31,920 nucleotides of DNA from an uncultured Clostridia bacterium (GTDB taxonomy: Bacteria > Bacillota > Clostridia > TANB77 > CAG-508): positions 1 to 31,920 of the forward strand of contig CAKPOI010000014.1 in assembly GCA_934169775.1 (NCBI GenBank), read 5' to 3'. The position numbers and the translations under genes were made by a program. Shown here in pieces: positions 23,104 to 31,895 of this stretch. Within the stretch, counting starts at the first letter, position 1. Every line of letters starts with the position of its first letter. The notes under the pieces are model-generated. The model worked only from the letters and a program-made list of their open reading frames with translations. It searched no databases and was not told the DNA's origin.

Positions 23104-23379
23104 ATGTTATATCCATTTTGCAAATACGAAGATGAAACCGAAGTATCATTTTCAGATATAAAAATAAATGATAAAAATGAGGAATATATATATATTCACT
23201 TTGAAAGACCTACAGAAAATGGTTTTGATAGCATTAGATTTGAACTTCCTACTTATAAAGTAGTTTATAAAGAAGGAAATTATTCAGATGATGAAATTCT
23301 TTTATTCAAAAAAATAGTAGAACAGGGTGCTCCTTACTTTTACAAATGGTCTCGAGAAGGGGGTATAAAAATTGCCTAG
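23104..23379 (+). CDS. Small acidic protein, partner of the DUF4160 protein
   Basis: A 91-residue soluble protein: MLYPFCKYEDETEVSFSDIK, later YIYIHFERPTENGFDSIRFE and a C-terminal helix. No family recognised with confidence; alternating strands suggest a small beta-rich fold. ATG 23104 follows AAAGGAGAGTGATAAAT; an in-frame GTG at 23095 overlaps that ribosome site. It overlaps the next gene by 8 nt, so the two are translationally coupled. DUF4160 proteins usually pair with DUF2442-type partners; whether this is a diverged one cannot be told by eye. Confidence 0.7.
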   Translation: MLYPFCKYEDETEVSFSDIKINDKNEEYIYIHFERPTENGFDSIRFELPTYKVVYKEGNYSDDEILLFKKIVEQGAPYFYKWSREGGIKIA

Positions 23380-23650
23380 TATATTTGAAATTTGCGGATA
23401 CAAAATATATTTTTGGTCTAATGAAAATAATGAGCCTATACATGTACATATTTCAAAGGGAAAACCAACACCAAATTCAACAAAAATTTGGCTTACCAAA
23501 AGTGGTGGTTGCATACCAGCAAACAATAACAGCAAAATTCCAAACAATGATTTATCTATTCTACTAGATGCTATTACATCAAATTATTTTTTTATTGTAT
23601 CCTATTGGAAAAAATTTTATGAAATAGATGAAATTAAATTTTATTGTTAG
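23372..23650 (+). CDS. DUF4160-family protein
   Basis: A 92-residue protein starting at TTG 23372 with AAGGGGG 7 nt upstream: MPSIFEICGYKIYFWSNENN, then EPIHVHISKG and KIWLTKSGG. The pattern (IxGYxxxFxSNExxEPxHxHV, then a KxWL strand) is that of DUF4160. The fold and biochemistry are not well established; two-gene modules with DUF2442 have been suggested to be toxin-antitoxin-like. It overlaps the upstream gene by 8 nt and is followed directly by a strong terminator. This is a two-gene plus-strand operon in an otherwise minus-strand region, suggesting acquisition. Confidence 0.8.
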   Translation: MPSIFEICGYKIYFWSNENNEPIHVHISKGKPTPNSTKIWLTKSGGCIPANNNSKIPNNDLSILLDAITSNYFFIVSYWKKFYEIDEIKFYC

Positions 23651-23690
23651 AAGAAGAGAAAGATTATAAAAATCTTTCTCTTCTTTTTTT
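23651..23690 (+). terminator. Terminator of the DUF4160 gene pair
   Basis: AAGAAGAGAAAGATT and AATCTTTCTCTTCTT form a 15-bp perfect stem with a 5-nt loop, followed by a T run. It abuts the stop of the convergent gene at 23690. Confidence 0.92.
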
Positions 23691-24025
23691 CATTTTCCAA
23701 AATAAAATGTCTGGCCATCTGTAAAGATTTTAATATGTTCGTTTCTAAACTCCCGTTCAAAATCTTTTGACAGCTTCTCAGAAATTTTTGTTCTACCATA
23801 ATATGACAGAATATCATTTGTCATATTAAAAGTATACACTCCATTTTCCTCGCAATCTAAAGTTACCATGATTTTTGCCTTTTTGGTAAGTACCCAATAG
23901 CCATTATTCTGGTAACTTATAGAGTATCCTTCATTTAAAAGTGGAGTGATATCACTACGAGTTCCTTGCTTTTCCCGTGTGTCAGATGGAAAATATCTAG
24001 CACTAATTTTTTTTACCTGAAGCAC
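23690..24025 (-). CDS. Hypothetical protein, unknown function
   Basis: A 111-residue soluble protein, MLQVKKISARYFPSDTREKQ, then YSISYQNNGYWVLTKKAKIM and a Lys/Glu-rich C-terminus ending IFTDGQTFYFGK. No family recognised. It starts at GTG 24025 behind GAGGAGG (8 nt). The open frame extends to 24139, but the promoter at 24054-24083 lies inside that extension, so the longer form is rejected. It converges on the DUF4160 pair, sharing the space of the terminator at its 3' end. Confidence 0.65.
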   Translation of the reverse strand: MLQVKKISARYFPSDTREKQGTRSDITPLLNEGYSISYQNNGYWVLTKKAKIMVTLDCEENGVYTFNMTNDILSYYGRTKISEKLSKDFEREFRNEHIKIFTDGQTFYFGK

Positions 24026-24053
24026 AAGTAAAACCTCCTCTACATTTTTTTGT

Positions 24054-24083
24054 ATTATATCACATTTCGACAAAAAATGACAA
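24054..24083 (-). promoter_or_regulatory. Promoter of the hypothetical gene 23690-24025
   Basis: TTGTCA (24078-24083) and TATAAT (24054-24059) with an 18-nt spacer. Confidence 0.7.
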
Positions 24084-24097
24084 CATTTTTTCAAAAT

Positions 24098-24151
24098 AAA
24101 AAGAACTTTTTGAATCATACCTTTTGAAGTATAATTCATTAAGCTCTTTTT
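24098..24151 (-). terminator. Terminator of rpoBC
   Basis: AAAAAGAGCTT pairs with AAGTTCTTTTT (one G-U), enclosing a second small hairpin (ATAC/GTAT), and the 3' arm runs into TTTTTATTTT on the minus strand. It begins 16 nt after the rpoC stop. Confidence 0.6.
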
Positions 24152-24166
24152 TATATAAATAATTAA

Positions 24167-27100
24167 TTATTGTGCAGCTTCTGTTTCTGGTTCAACTTCT
24201 GTATTAATCTTAATATCTTGATATTTTTTCATACCAGTACCAGCTGGAATCAATTTACCAATAATAACATTTTCTTTTAATCCAACTAGATCATCAACTT
24301 TACCTTTAACAGCAGCTTCTGTTAAAACTCTTGTTGTTTCTTGGAAAGAAGCAGCAGATAAGAAACTTTCTGTAGCAAGAGATGCTTTAGTAATACCCAA
24401 AAGAACACGTTTACCAGTAGCTGGTCTCTTTCCTTCTGCAACTGCTTGAGCATTTTTATCAGCAAATTCGTACATATCAATTAATGAACCTGGGAACATA
24501 TCTGTATCACCATTATCATCAATTCTAACTTTTTTAAGCATTTGTCTACCAATAACCTCAATATGTTTATCATTTATATCAACACCTTGGTTTCTATAAA
24601 CTTTTTGAACTTCAGAAATTAAGTATTCATAAACACCTTCTGGTCCTTTAATAGCAAGAATTTCAGCTGGGTTGATAGAACCTTCAATTAATGGTTGAGC
24701 AACTTCTACCATATCACCATCATGAACTTTCATTTTTGAACCAAATGGAATTGTATATGTTCTAGCATCATCTTTACCAGTAACAACAACTTCTTTTTTC
24801 TTTTTAGTTTCTTTAATTTTAACAACACCTGCAATTTCAGAAATAATTGCTAATCCCTTTGGTTTTCTAGCTTCAAACAATTCTTCAACCCTAGGAAGAC
24901 CCTGTGTAATATCAGCAACACCAGCAACACCACCAGAGTGGATAGTTCTCATTGTCAACTGTGTACCAGGCTCACCTATAGATTGAGCTGCTATAATACC
25001 TACAGATTCACCAATAGATACTAAATCTCTTCTAGCTAATCCCATACCATAACATTTTTGACAAACACCATGTTTAGAATGACATCCTAAAACAGAACGA
25101 ACTTCTAGTTTTTCTATTCCAGCAGCTACTATTTTATCTGCAATAGCTTCTGTTATCATAGTATCATTGTCTACAATTAATTCATTAGTATTTGGATCAA
25201 TAACATCATTAACTACATATCTACCAATTAATCTTTCTTGCATTTTTTCAATTATTTGATTTCCATCTTTAATATCATAAACTATAATACCTTCATTTGT
25301 ACCACAGTCTCTTTCTCTAACAATAATATCTTGAGAAACATCAACTAATCTTCTTGTTAAATATCCTGAATCGGCTGTTCTTAAAGCTGTATCAGAAAGT
25401 CCTTTTCTAGCACCATGTGCAGAAATAAAGTATTCCAAAGCATCTAATCCATCTGCAAAAGATGATTTAATTGGAATTTCTACCGCTTTACCAGTTGTAC
25501 TAGCCATCAAACCTCTCATACCAGCAATTTGACGTAATTGGTTCATATTACCACGGGCTCCAGATTTAACCATCATATAGATTGGGTTTAAGTCATCAAA
25601 GTTGTCTTCCATTGCCTTACTAACATCATTAGTAGCTTTATCCCAAACTTTGATAACAGCATTATAACGTTCTTCGTTTGTAATCAAACCACGTGTATAT
25701 TGTTTTCTAATTGTTTCAACCTTTTCGTCTGCTTCTTTTAATATATCTTTTTTAGCTGGTGGCACTTTTACATCACTCATAGAGAATGTAATACCTGCTA
25801 ATGTAGAGTATTTAAATCCTAAAGCTTTGATATAATCTATAACTTCAGCTGATTCTGTTAAACCATGTAATCTAATAACTCTTTCTATAATTGTTCCCAT
25901 TGATTTTTTCATAACTGGGAAATCTATTTCATATTGGAATGGATCTTCTTCTCTATTTATAAATCCTAGATCTTGTGGAATTCCTTGGTTAAAGATAATT
26001 CTTCCAACACTTGTTTCAATTTTCTTGGATTTCATTTCGCCATTGATTTCTTTAGTAATTCTAACAAAAATCTTAGCATGAATATCTACATCATGATTTT
26101 CAAAAGCCATTATTGCTTCATCTGGATCACGGAAATATGTACCTTCTCCTTTTTCTCCATCTAAAGTCATTGTTAAATAATAACTTCCTAAAATCATGTC
26201 TAGTCTAGGAACTGCGACTGGTTTACCATCTTGTGGTTTTAACAAGTTGTTTGTAGATAACATTAAATATCTTGCTTCTGATTGTGCTTCTAGTGATAAT
26301 GGTAAATGGATAGCCATTTGGTCACCATCAAAGTCAGCATTAAATGCTTCACAAACAAGTGGGTGAAGTTTAATTGCTCTACCCTCTACTAATACTGGTT
26401 CAAATGCTTGAATACCAAGTCTATGTAGTGTTGGAGCACGGTTTAACATTACAGGATGATCTTTTATAACATCTTCTAATATTCCCCAAACTTCTGGATT
26501 TAATCTTTCTACCATTCTTTTTGCATTTTTAATATTTTGAGCTAAACCTCTTCCTACTAATTCTTTCATAACAAAAGGTTTAAATAATTCTACTGCCATT
26601 TCTTTAGGTAATCCACATTGATATATTTTTAGTTCTGGTCCTACAACTATAACAGAACGTCCAGAATAGTCAACACGTTTTCCTAATAAGTTTTGACGGA
26701 AACGTCCTTGTTTACCTTTTAACATATCTGATAAAGATTTTAAAGGCCTATTTCCTGCACCTGTAACAGGTCTTCCACGTCTACCATTATCAATTAAAGC
26801 ATCAACAGATTCTTGTAACATACGTTTTTCATTACGTACAATGATTTCTGGAGCTCCTAATTCTAATAAACGTTTCAATCTGTTATTTCTATTTATAACT
26901 CTACGATATAAATCATTTAAGTCAGATGTTGCAAAACGTCCACCATCTAATTGTACCATAGGTCTTAATTCTGGTGGTATAACAGGAACAACTCCCATTA
27001 TCATCCATTCTGGTCTATTTCCAGAAATTCTAAATGATTCTACAGTATCTAATCTTTTTATATATTTACTTCTTTTTTGTTCACTTGCTGTTTCAATATC

Positions 27101-27682
27101 CTTTTTTATAGAAGCTGATAATTTATCCAAATCAATTTCTTCTAATAATTTTTTAAGTGCTTCTGCACCCATTTGAGCTTTAAATGAACCTTTTCCATAT
27201 TTTTCTTCTGCTTCATGATATTCTTTTTCTGTAAGTACTTGACATTTTTCCAATCCTGATGTTCCTTTATCAACAACAATATATGATGCAAAATAAACAA
27301 CTTTTTCTAGGTTTCTTGGAGAAACATCTAACATTAAAGCAATTCTACTTGGAATACCTTTAAAATACCATATATGTGCAACAGGTGCTGCAAGCTCAAT
27401 ATGTCCCATTCTTTCACGTCTAACTTTAGCTTTAGTTACCTCTACACCACAACGGTCACAGACAATTCCTTTATAACGTACTCTTTTATATTTACCACAA
27501 TGACATTCCCAGTCTTTTGTTGGTCCAAATATTCTTTCACAAAACAAACCATCTTTTTCTGGTTTTAATGTTCTATAATTTATAGTCTCAGGTTTTTTAA
27601 CTTCTCCTTTTGACCATTCTCTTATTTTTTCATCTGATGCAATACCTATTTTTAATTTATTAAAAATATCTAATTCGTCCAC
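24167..27682 (-). CDS. rpoC: RNA polymerase subunit beta'
   Basis: A 1171-residue protein, close to other Gram-positive beta' subunits. The N-terminal zinc site is CHCGKYKRVRYKGIVCDRCG. The catalytic Mg2+ loop NADFDGDQMAIH is near 450. RQNLLGKRVDYSGRSVIVVG, the bridge-helix/trigger-loop segments (GARKGLSDTALRTADSGYLT) and the second zinc site (CHSKHGVCQKCYG) are present. The start is GTG 27682 with AAGGGAG 8 nt upstream. It follows rpoB after a 115-nt, unusually GC-rich gap, with no separate promoter seen. Intact, no intein. Confidence 0.98.
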   Translation of the reverse strand: MDELDIFNKLKIGIASDEKIREWSKGEVKKPETINYRTLKPEKDGLFCERIFGPTKDWECHCGKYKRVRYKGIVCDRCGVEVTKAKVRRERMGHIELAAPVAHIWYFKGIPSRIALMLDVSPRNLEKVVYFASYIVVDKGTSGLEKCQVLTEKEYHEAEEKYGKGSFKAQMGAEALKKLLEEIDLDKLSASIKKDIETASEQKRSKYIKRLDTVESFRISGNRPEWMIMGVVPVIPPELRPMVQLDGGRFATSDLNDLYRRVINRNNRLKRLLELGAPEIIVRNEKRMLQESVDALIDNGRRGRPVTGAGNRPLKSLSDMLKGKQGRFRQNLLGKRVDYSGRSVIVVGPELKIYQCGLPKEMAVELFKPFVMKELVGRGLAQNIKNAKRMVERLNPEVWGILEDVIKDHPVMLNRAPTLHRLGIQAFEPVLVEGRAIKLHPLVCEAFNADFDGDQMAIHLPLSLEAQSEARYLMLSTNNLLKPQDGKPVAVPRLDMILGSYYLTMTLDGEKGEGTYFRDPDEAIMAFENHDVDIHAKIFVRITKEINGEMKSKKIETSVGRIIFNQGIPQDLGFINREEDPFQYEIDFPVMKKSMGTIIERVIRLHGLTESAEVIDYIKALGFKYSTLAGITFSMSDVKVPPAKKDILKEADEKVETIRKQYTRGLITNEERYNAVIKVWDKATNDVSKAMEDNFDDLNPIYMMVKSGARGNMNQLRQIAGMRGLMASTTGKAVEIPIKSSFADGLDALEYFISAHGARKGLSDTALRTADSGYLTRRLVDVSQDIIVRERDCGTNEGIIVYDIKDGNQIIEKMQERLIGRYVVNDVIDPNTNELIVDNDTMITEAIADKIVAAGIEKLEVRSVLGCHSKHGVCQKCYGMGLARRDLVSIGESVGIIAAQSIGEPGTQLTMRTIHSGGVAGVADITQGLPRVEELFEARKPKGLAIISEIAGVVKIKETKKKKEVVVTGKDDARTYTIPFGSKMKVHDGDMVEVAQPLIEGSINPAEILAIKGPEGVYEYLISEVQKVYRNQGVDINDKHIEVIGRQMLKKVRIDDNGDTDMFPGSLIDMYEFADKNAQAVAEGKRPATGKRVLLGITKASLATESFLSAASFQETTRVLTEAAVKGKVDDLVGLKENVIIGKLIPAGTGMKKYQDIKINTEVEPETEAAQ

Positions 27683-27725
27683 AACTTTTCTCCCTTCAAA
27701 TATCTTATATTTGGGTAATTTCGGA

Positions 27726-27769
27726 ACAGGAATACAAAGCTAACCACCGCTCGAACAATTCCTTCCTGT
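27726..27769 (-). promoter_or_regulatory. GC-rich structured rpoB-rpoC spacer
   Basis: ACAGGAA (minus strand 27769-27763) pairs with TTCCTGT (27732-27726), enclosing a GAGC/GCUU stem and an alternative GGAAT/ATTCC pairing. The spacer is clearly richer in G and C than flanking non-coding DNA, as expected of structured RNA. In E. coli this junction is an RNase III site; a similar processing role here is a guess. Confidence 0.4.
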
Positions 27770-27798
27770 CGCCTGTATCCTTTCCAAAATTTATTTAG

Positions 27799-30700
27799 TT
27801 ATATAATATCATCTTCGTCATCTAGATTATCATCAGCTAAATCACTATCAAAAATGTCTTCTTCTCCTTCATCTCCAAGGTCTCCAAAAAGTTCATCACT
27901 TTCTTCATCTTCTAGCTCAATATCATCATTTTCTAGAGATTCATCCATATATCCATCTTCTAAATCATCTGCTGCAATAACTTCATCTTCATTCATGATT
28001 TTTTTATCATTATCTGGGCTATAATCTATTCCATCATCTATACTTTCTTTTAATTCAAGTTCTTTATTATCTTCTGAATATAAACGTACGTCTAATCCTA
28101 AAGATTGTAATTCCTTAATTAATACTTTAAAACTCTCTGGAACACCTGGTTCTGGTATATTTTCACCTTTAACAATAGCTTCATAAGTTTTAACACGTCC
28201 AACAACGTCATCTGATTTTACTGTAAGCATTTCTTGTAATGTATAAGCTGCACCATAAGCCTCTAATGCCCAAACTTCCATCTCTCCAAAACGTTGTCCA
28301 CCAAATTGTGCTTTACCACCAAGTGGTTGTTGAGTAACTAATGAGTATGGTCCTGTTGAACGAGCATGTATTTTATCATCTACTAAATGGTGTAATTTTA
28401 ACATATACATAACACCAACTGTACATGGTTTTGCAAAAGGATCACCTGTTCTACCATCATATAAAATAGATTTTCCATCTTTACTCATTCCGGCTTTTTC
28501 TAATAATTCTTCAACATCTTGTTGTGTAGCACCATCAAAAACTGGTGTTGAAACATGCCAACCTAATGCTTTTGCTGCTCCACCTAAGTGAACTTCCAAA
28601 ATTTGTCCTAAGTTCATACGAGAAGGAACACCTAATGGGTTTAATAAAATATCTATTGGTGTACCATCTGGTAAGAATGGCATATCTTCTTCTGGTAAAA
28701 CTCTTGAAATAACACCTTTGTTACCATGACGTCCAGCCATTTTATCACCTACAGAGATTTTTCTCTTTGTAGCAATATAACAACGAATTATTTGATTTAC
28801 ACCAGGTCCTAATTCATCTGAATTGTCTCTTGTAAATATTTTTACATCAACAATTGTTCCTGCTTCGCCATGTGGTACTTTTAATGATGTATCTCTTACT
28901 TCTCTTGCTTTTTCTCCAAAGATAGCACGCAATAATCTTTCTTCTGCTGTTAGTTCTGTTTCTCCTTTTGGAGTAACTTTACCAACTAATATATCTCCTG
29001 GTCTAACTTCTGCACCAATTCTAATAATACCATTTTCATCTAAGTCTTTTAATACATCATCACCAACATTTGGTATATCTCTTGTTATTTCTTCTGGTCC
29101 TAATTTTGTATCACGACATTCGCAGTCATATTCTTCTATATGTATAGATGTAAATACATCTTCTTTTACTAATCTTTCATTTAATAAAATAGCATCTTCG
29201 TAGTTGTAACCTTCCCATGTTGAGAATGCAACTACACAGTTTTTACCAAGTGACATTTCTCCATCTTTTGTTGATGGTCCATCAGCTATTGCATCACCTT
29301 TTTTAACTATCTCTCCATTTTTTACAATTGGTCTTTGATTTATACATGTTCCACCATTTGTTCTCTTGAATTTACGTAATTTATGGATAACTGTTTTTCC
29401 ATTATTATATTTCATAGTGATGGCATCACCTGTTACTTTTTGAACAACACCATCATCTTCTGCTAAAATTAAGATTCCTGAATCTTTTGCTGCTCTATAT
29501 TCAATTCCTGTTCCAACAATTGGTCTTTCTGTAATCATAAGTGGTACAGCTTGACGTTGCATGTTTGCACCCATCAAAGATCTTTTTGCATCATCATGTT
29601 CCAAGAATGGAATCATTGCTGCAGCAATTGAAACTAATTGTTTTGGAGAAACGTCAACATATTGAACTTGATTTTTATCAACTTCTATAATGTCATTTCT
29701 ATAACGAACTCTGATTCTGTCATTTATAAATTTCCCATTTTCATCCATTGGTTCTGATGCTTGGGCAATTATATAATTGTCTTCAACATCTGCACTCATA
29801 TATTCTACAATATCTGTAGCTCTATGTGTTTCTGGATCTATTTTTCTATATGGTGTTTCTATAAATCCATATTCATTTATACTTGCAAATGATGAAAGTG
29901 CTGATATAAGTCCAATGTTTGGTCCTTCTGGTGATTCAATTGGGCATAATCTACCATAATGTGTATAGTGAACGTCACGAACCTCGAATCCAGCTCTTTC
30001 TCTTGTTAAACCACCAGGTCCTAATGCAGAAATTCTTCTTTTATGTGTTAATTCAGAAAGTGGGTTTGTTTGATCCATAAATTGTGATAATTGTGAACTT
30101 CCAAAGAATTCACGAATAGCAGATGTTATAGGTTTTGTATTAATTAATGTTTGTGGTGTTACAACATCTAAGTCTTGAATTGTCATTCTTTCACGAACAA
30201 CTCTTTCAAGTCTTGCTAAACCAATTCTAAATTGATTTTGTAAAAGTTCTCCTACACAACGAATTCTACGGTTTGCTAAGTGATCTATATCATCTTTTTT
30301 ACCTAATCCATGTGATAAATTTAATAAAAAGTTAATTGATGCTATCATGTCTTCTGTTGTGATATGTTTTGGTACTAATTCTTCCATTCTTTCTTTTAAC
30401 ATTTTTACTAAATTTTCTTCTGGTGTATTATCTACTATATTTTTTAATACTGCATAATTTACATTTTCTTTTAAATGTAAGCTGCTTAAATCAACATTTG
30501 GTAATACTTTGTGTGCATTTACTGTACCATTACCAATAACTCTGATTTTTCTTTCTCCTACTAAAATGTCTACAATATTGATTCCTGAATTTTGGATATC
30601 TTCTGCAACTTCTTCTGTTATGATTTCTCCCGCTTGTACAAAAACTTCTCCTGTTTCACTATCCATAATATCATTTGCAGCTACTTTTCCTTTAATTCTT

Positions 30701-31551
30701 CCTGCTAGTCCTAATTTTTGGTTAAATTTATATCTACCAACTTTTGCTAGGTCATATCTTCTATTATCATAAAATAATCCATTAAATAAACTTCTTGCTG
30801 CTTCTACTGTTGGTAATTCTCCTGGTCTTAATTTTTTGTAAATTTCTATTAATGCTTCATCTTGGTCTTTTATTGGATCTTTTGATATAGTTGTTGTTAT
30901 TAAATCTTCTTCTCCAAATAATTCTCTTATTTGGTCATCTGTAACTATTCCTATTGCTCTTAATAATGTTGTGATTGGAACTTTTCTTGTTCTGTCTACA
31001 CGTACCCAGAATATATCATTCCCGTCTGTTTCATATTCTAGCCATGCTCCTCTTAATGGCATTACAGTTGATGTATATGTTTTCTTTCCTGTTTTTGTAT
31101 CAAATATTTCGTCATAGTAACATCCTGGTGAACGTACCAACTGGCTTACTACAACTCTTTCTGCTCCATTGATTACAAATGTTCCACTGTCTGTCATTAA
31201 TGGGAAATCTCCTAAATAGATTTCTTGCTCTTTTATTTCTCCTGTTTCACGGTTGATTAATCTTACTTTTACATGTAATCTTGTAGAATATGTAGCATCT
31301 CTTTCTTTTGCTTCTTCTAGTGTGTATTTTGTTTTTTCTTCCATGTAATAATCAAAAAACTCAAGAACTAGATTACCTGAATAGTCTTCGATTGGTGAAA
31401 TGTCTTTTAATACTTCTCCTAATCCTTCTTCTATAAACCAGTCATATGAGTCTTTTTGTACTTTGATTAGGTTTGGCATTTCAATAAAATCTCCAACTTT
31501 TGCAAAATCTTTTCTTGAGGCTTTTTCGTATTGGATATCGCGTATTTTCAA
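27799..31551 (-). CDS. rpoB: RNA polymerase subunit beta
   Basis: A 1250-residue protein starting at TTG 31551: AAGGAG lies 9 nt upstream, and the in-frame GTG at 31560 overlaps that ribosome site. The rifampicin-binding region (about 470-510) reads GSSQLSQFMDQTNPLSELTH and KRRISALGPGG, wild type at the Asp, His and Ser positions usually changed in resistance, so rifampicin sensitivity is predicted. GDKMAGRHGNKGVIS and QPLGGKAQFGGQRFGEMEVW are present. The C-terminal 60 residues are an extremely acidic Asp/Glu tail beyond the conserved core. First gene of rpoBC, with its own promoter at 31784-31813. Confidence 0.98.
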   Translation of the reverse strand: MKIRDIQYEKASRKDFAKVGDFIEMPNLIKVQKDSYDWFIEEGLGEVLKDISPIEDYSGNLVLEFFDYYMEEKTKYTLEEAKERDATYSTRLHVKVRLINRETGEIKEQEIYLGDFPLMTDSGTFVINGAERVVVSQLVRSPGCYYDEIFDTKTGKKTYTSTVMPLRGAWLEYETDGNDIFWVRVDRTRKVPITTLLRAIGIVTDDQIRELFGEEDLITTTISKDPIKDQDEALIEIYKKLRPGELPTVEAARSLFNGLFYDNRRYDLAKVGRYKFNQKLGLAGRIKGKVAANDIMDSETGEVFVQAGEIITEEVAEDIQNSGINIVDILVGERKIRVIGNGTVNAHKVLPNVDLSSLHLKENVNYAVLKNIVDNTPEENLVKMLKERMEELVPKHITTEDMIASINFLLNLSHGLGKKDDIDHLANRRIRCVGELLQNQFRIGLARLERVVRERMTIQDLDVVTPQTLINTKPITSAIREFFGSSQLSQFMDQTNPLSELTHKRRISALGPGGLTRERAGFEVRDVHYTHYGRLCPIESPEGPNIGLISALSSFASINEYGFIETPYRKIDPETHRATDIVEYMSADVEDNYIIAQASEPMDENGKFINDRIRVRYRNDIIEVDKNQVQYVDVSPKQLVSIAAAMIPFLEHDDAKRSLMGANMQRQAVPLMITERPIVGTGIEYRAAKDSGILILAEDDGVVQKVTGDAITMKYNNGKTVIHKLRKFKRTNGGTCINQRPIVKNGEIVKKGDAIADGPSTKDGEMSLGKNCVVAFSTWEGYNYEDAILLNERLVKEDVFTSIHIEEYDCECRDTKLGPEEITRDIPNVGDDVLKDLDENGIIRIGAEVRPGDILVGKVTPKGETELTAEERLLRAIFGEKAREVRDTSLKVPHGEAGTIVDVKIFTRDNSDELGPGVNQIIRCYIATKRKISVGDKMAGRHGNKGVISRVLPEEDMPFLPDGTPIDILLNPLGVPSRMNLGQILEVHLGGAAKALGWHVSTPVFDGATQQDVEELLEKAGMSKDGKSILYDGRTGDPFAKPCTVGVMYMLKLHHLVDDKIHARSTGPYSLVTQQPLGGKAQFGGQRFGEMEVWALEAYGAAYTLQEMLTVKSDDVVGRVKTYEAIVKGENIPEPGVPESFKVLIKELQSLGLDVRLYSEDNKELELKESIDDGIDYSPDNDKKIMNEDEVIAADDLEDGYMDESLENDDIELEDEESDELFGDLGDEGEEDIFDSDLADDNLDDEDDII

Positions 31552-31560
31552 AAAAATCAC

Positions 31561-31783
31561 TCCTTATTTTTATTTTGGCAGAAATAATTTATTTGATTTT
31601 AGGAAAAGTCCTTCTTAGAATATAGCTCCTTTAAGTTACCTAAAATGTCTGCTCTTCATCCTAGATTTCCCTACGGTTTTCTATATTTAATTCCTCTTTT
31701 CTTAAAATTGAAATCTTTGATTAAAATTTGTTGATTTTAACTTCTTCGTTTGATTTTAATAAATTTCGTGAAAATTCTTATAT
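31561..31783 (-). promoter_or_regulatory. rpoB 5' leader, about 230 nt, partly structured
   Basis: No reading frame of note. Near its 3' end ATTTTAGG and CCTAAAAT close a stem of at least 8 bp around about 35 nt rich in AAGGA/TCC segments that can pair internally. Long leaders upstream of rpoB or of the L10-L12 genes are regulatory in several bacteria. Any role here is inference. Confidence 0.4.
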
Positions 31784-31813
31784 ATTATATCAAAAAAATC
31801 ACTACTTTGTCAA
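31784..31813 (-). promoter_or_regulatory. rpoB promoter
   Basis: Perfect TTGACA (31808-31813) and TATAAT (31784-31789) with an 18-nt spacer. Confidence 0.88.
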
Positions 31814-31834
31814 TAGCCAAATAGCGATTTTTTT
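31792..31834 (-). terminator. Hairpin terminator overlapping the rpoB promoter
   Basis: AAAAAAATCGCTA (31834-31822) pairs with TAGTGATTTTTTT (31804-31792) with one G-U; the loop contains the TTGACA -35 box. It would end transcription from the upstream gene outside the window while the same DNA starts rpoB. Confidence 0.65.
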
Positions 31835-31855
31835 ACCTATATCTCTCATTCATTT

Positions 31856-31895
31856 ATGATAATGTCTTAAGTAGTAGGATATGAAAATGTCCCAA
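31856..31895. repeat. Two direct repeats at the right edge
   Basis: ATGATAATGTCTTAA (31856-31870) and ATGAAAATGTCCCAA (31881-31895) recur with a 25-bp period. Repeated GATAATGTC/GAAAATGTCC blocks resemble subterminal transposase sites of some insertion sequences, but the neighbouring sequence is not visible. Confidence 0.35.

Noticed and set aside
24026..24139. N-terminal extension of the hypothetical protein 23690-24025
   Set aside because: It contains a TTGTCA/TATAAT promoter and the rpoBC terminator; GTG 24025 has a strong ribosome site.
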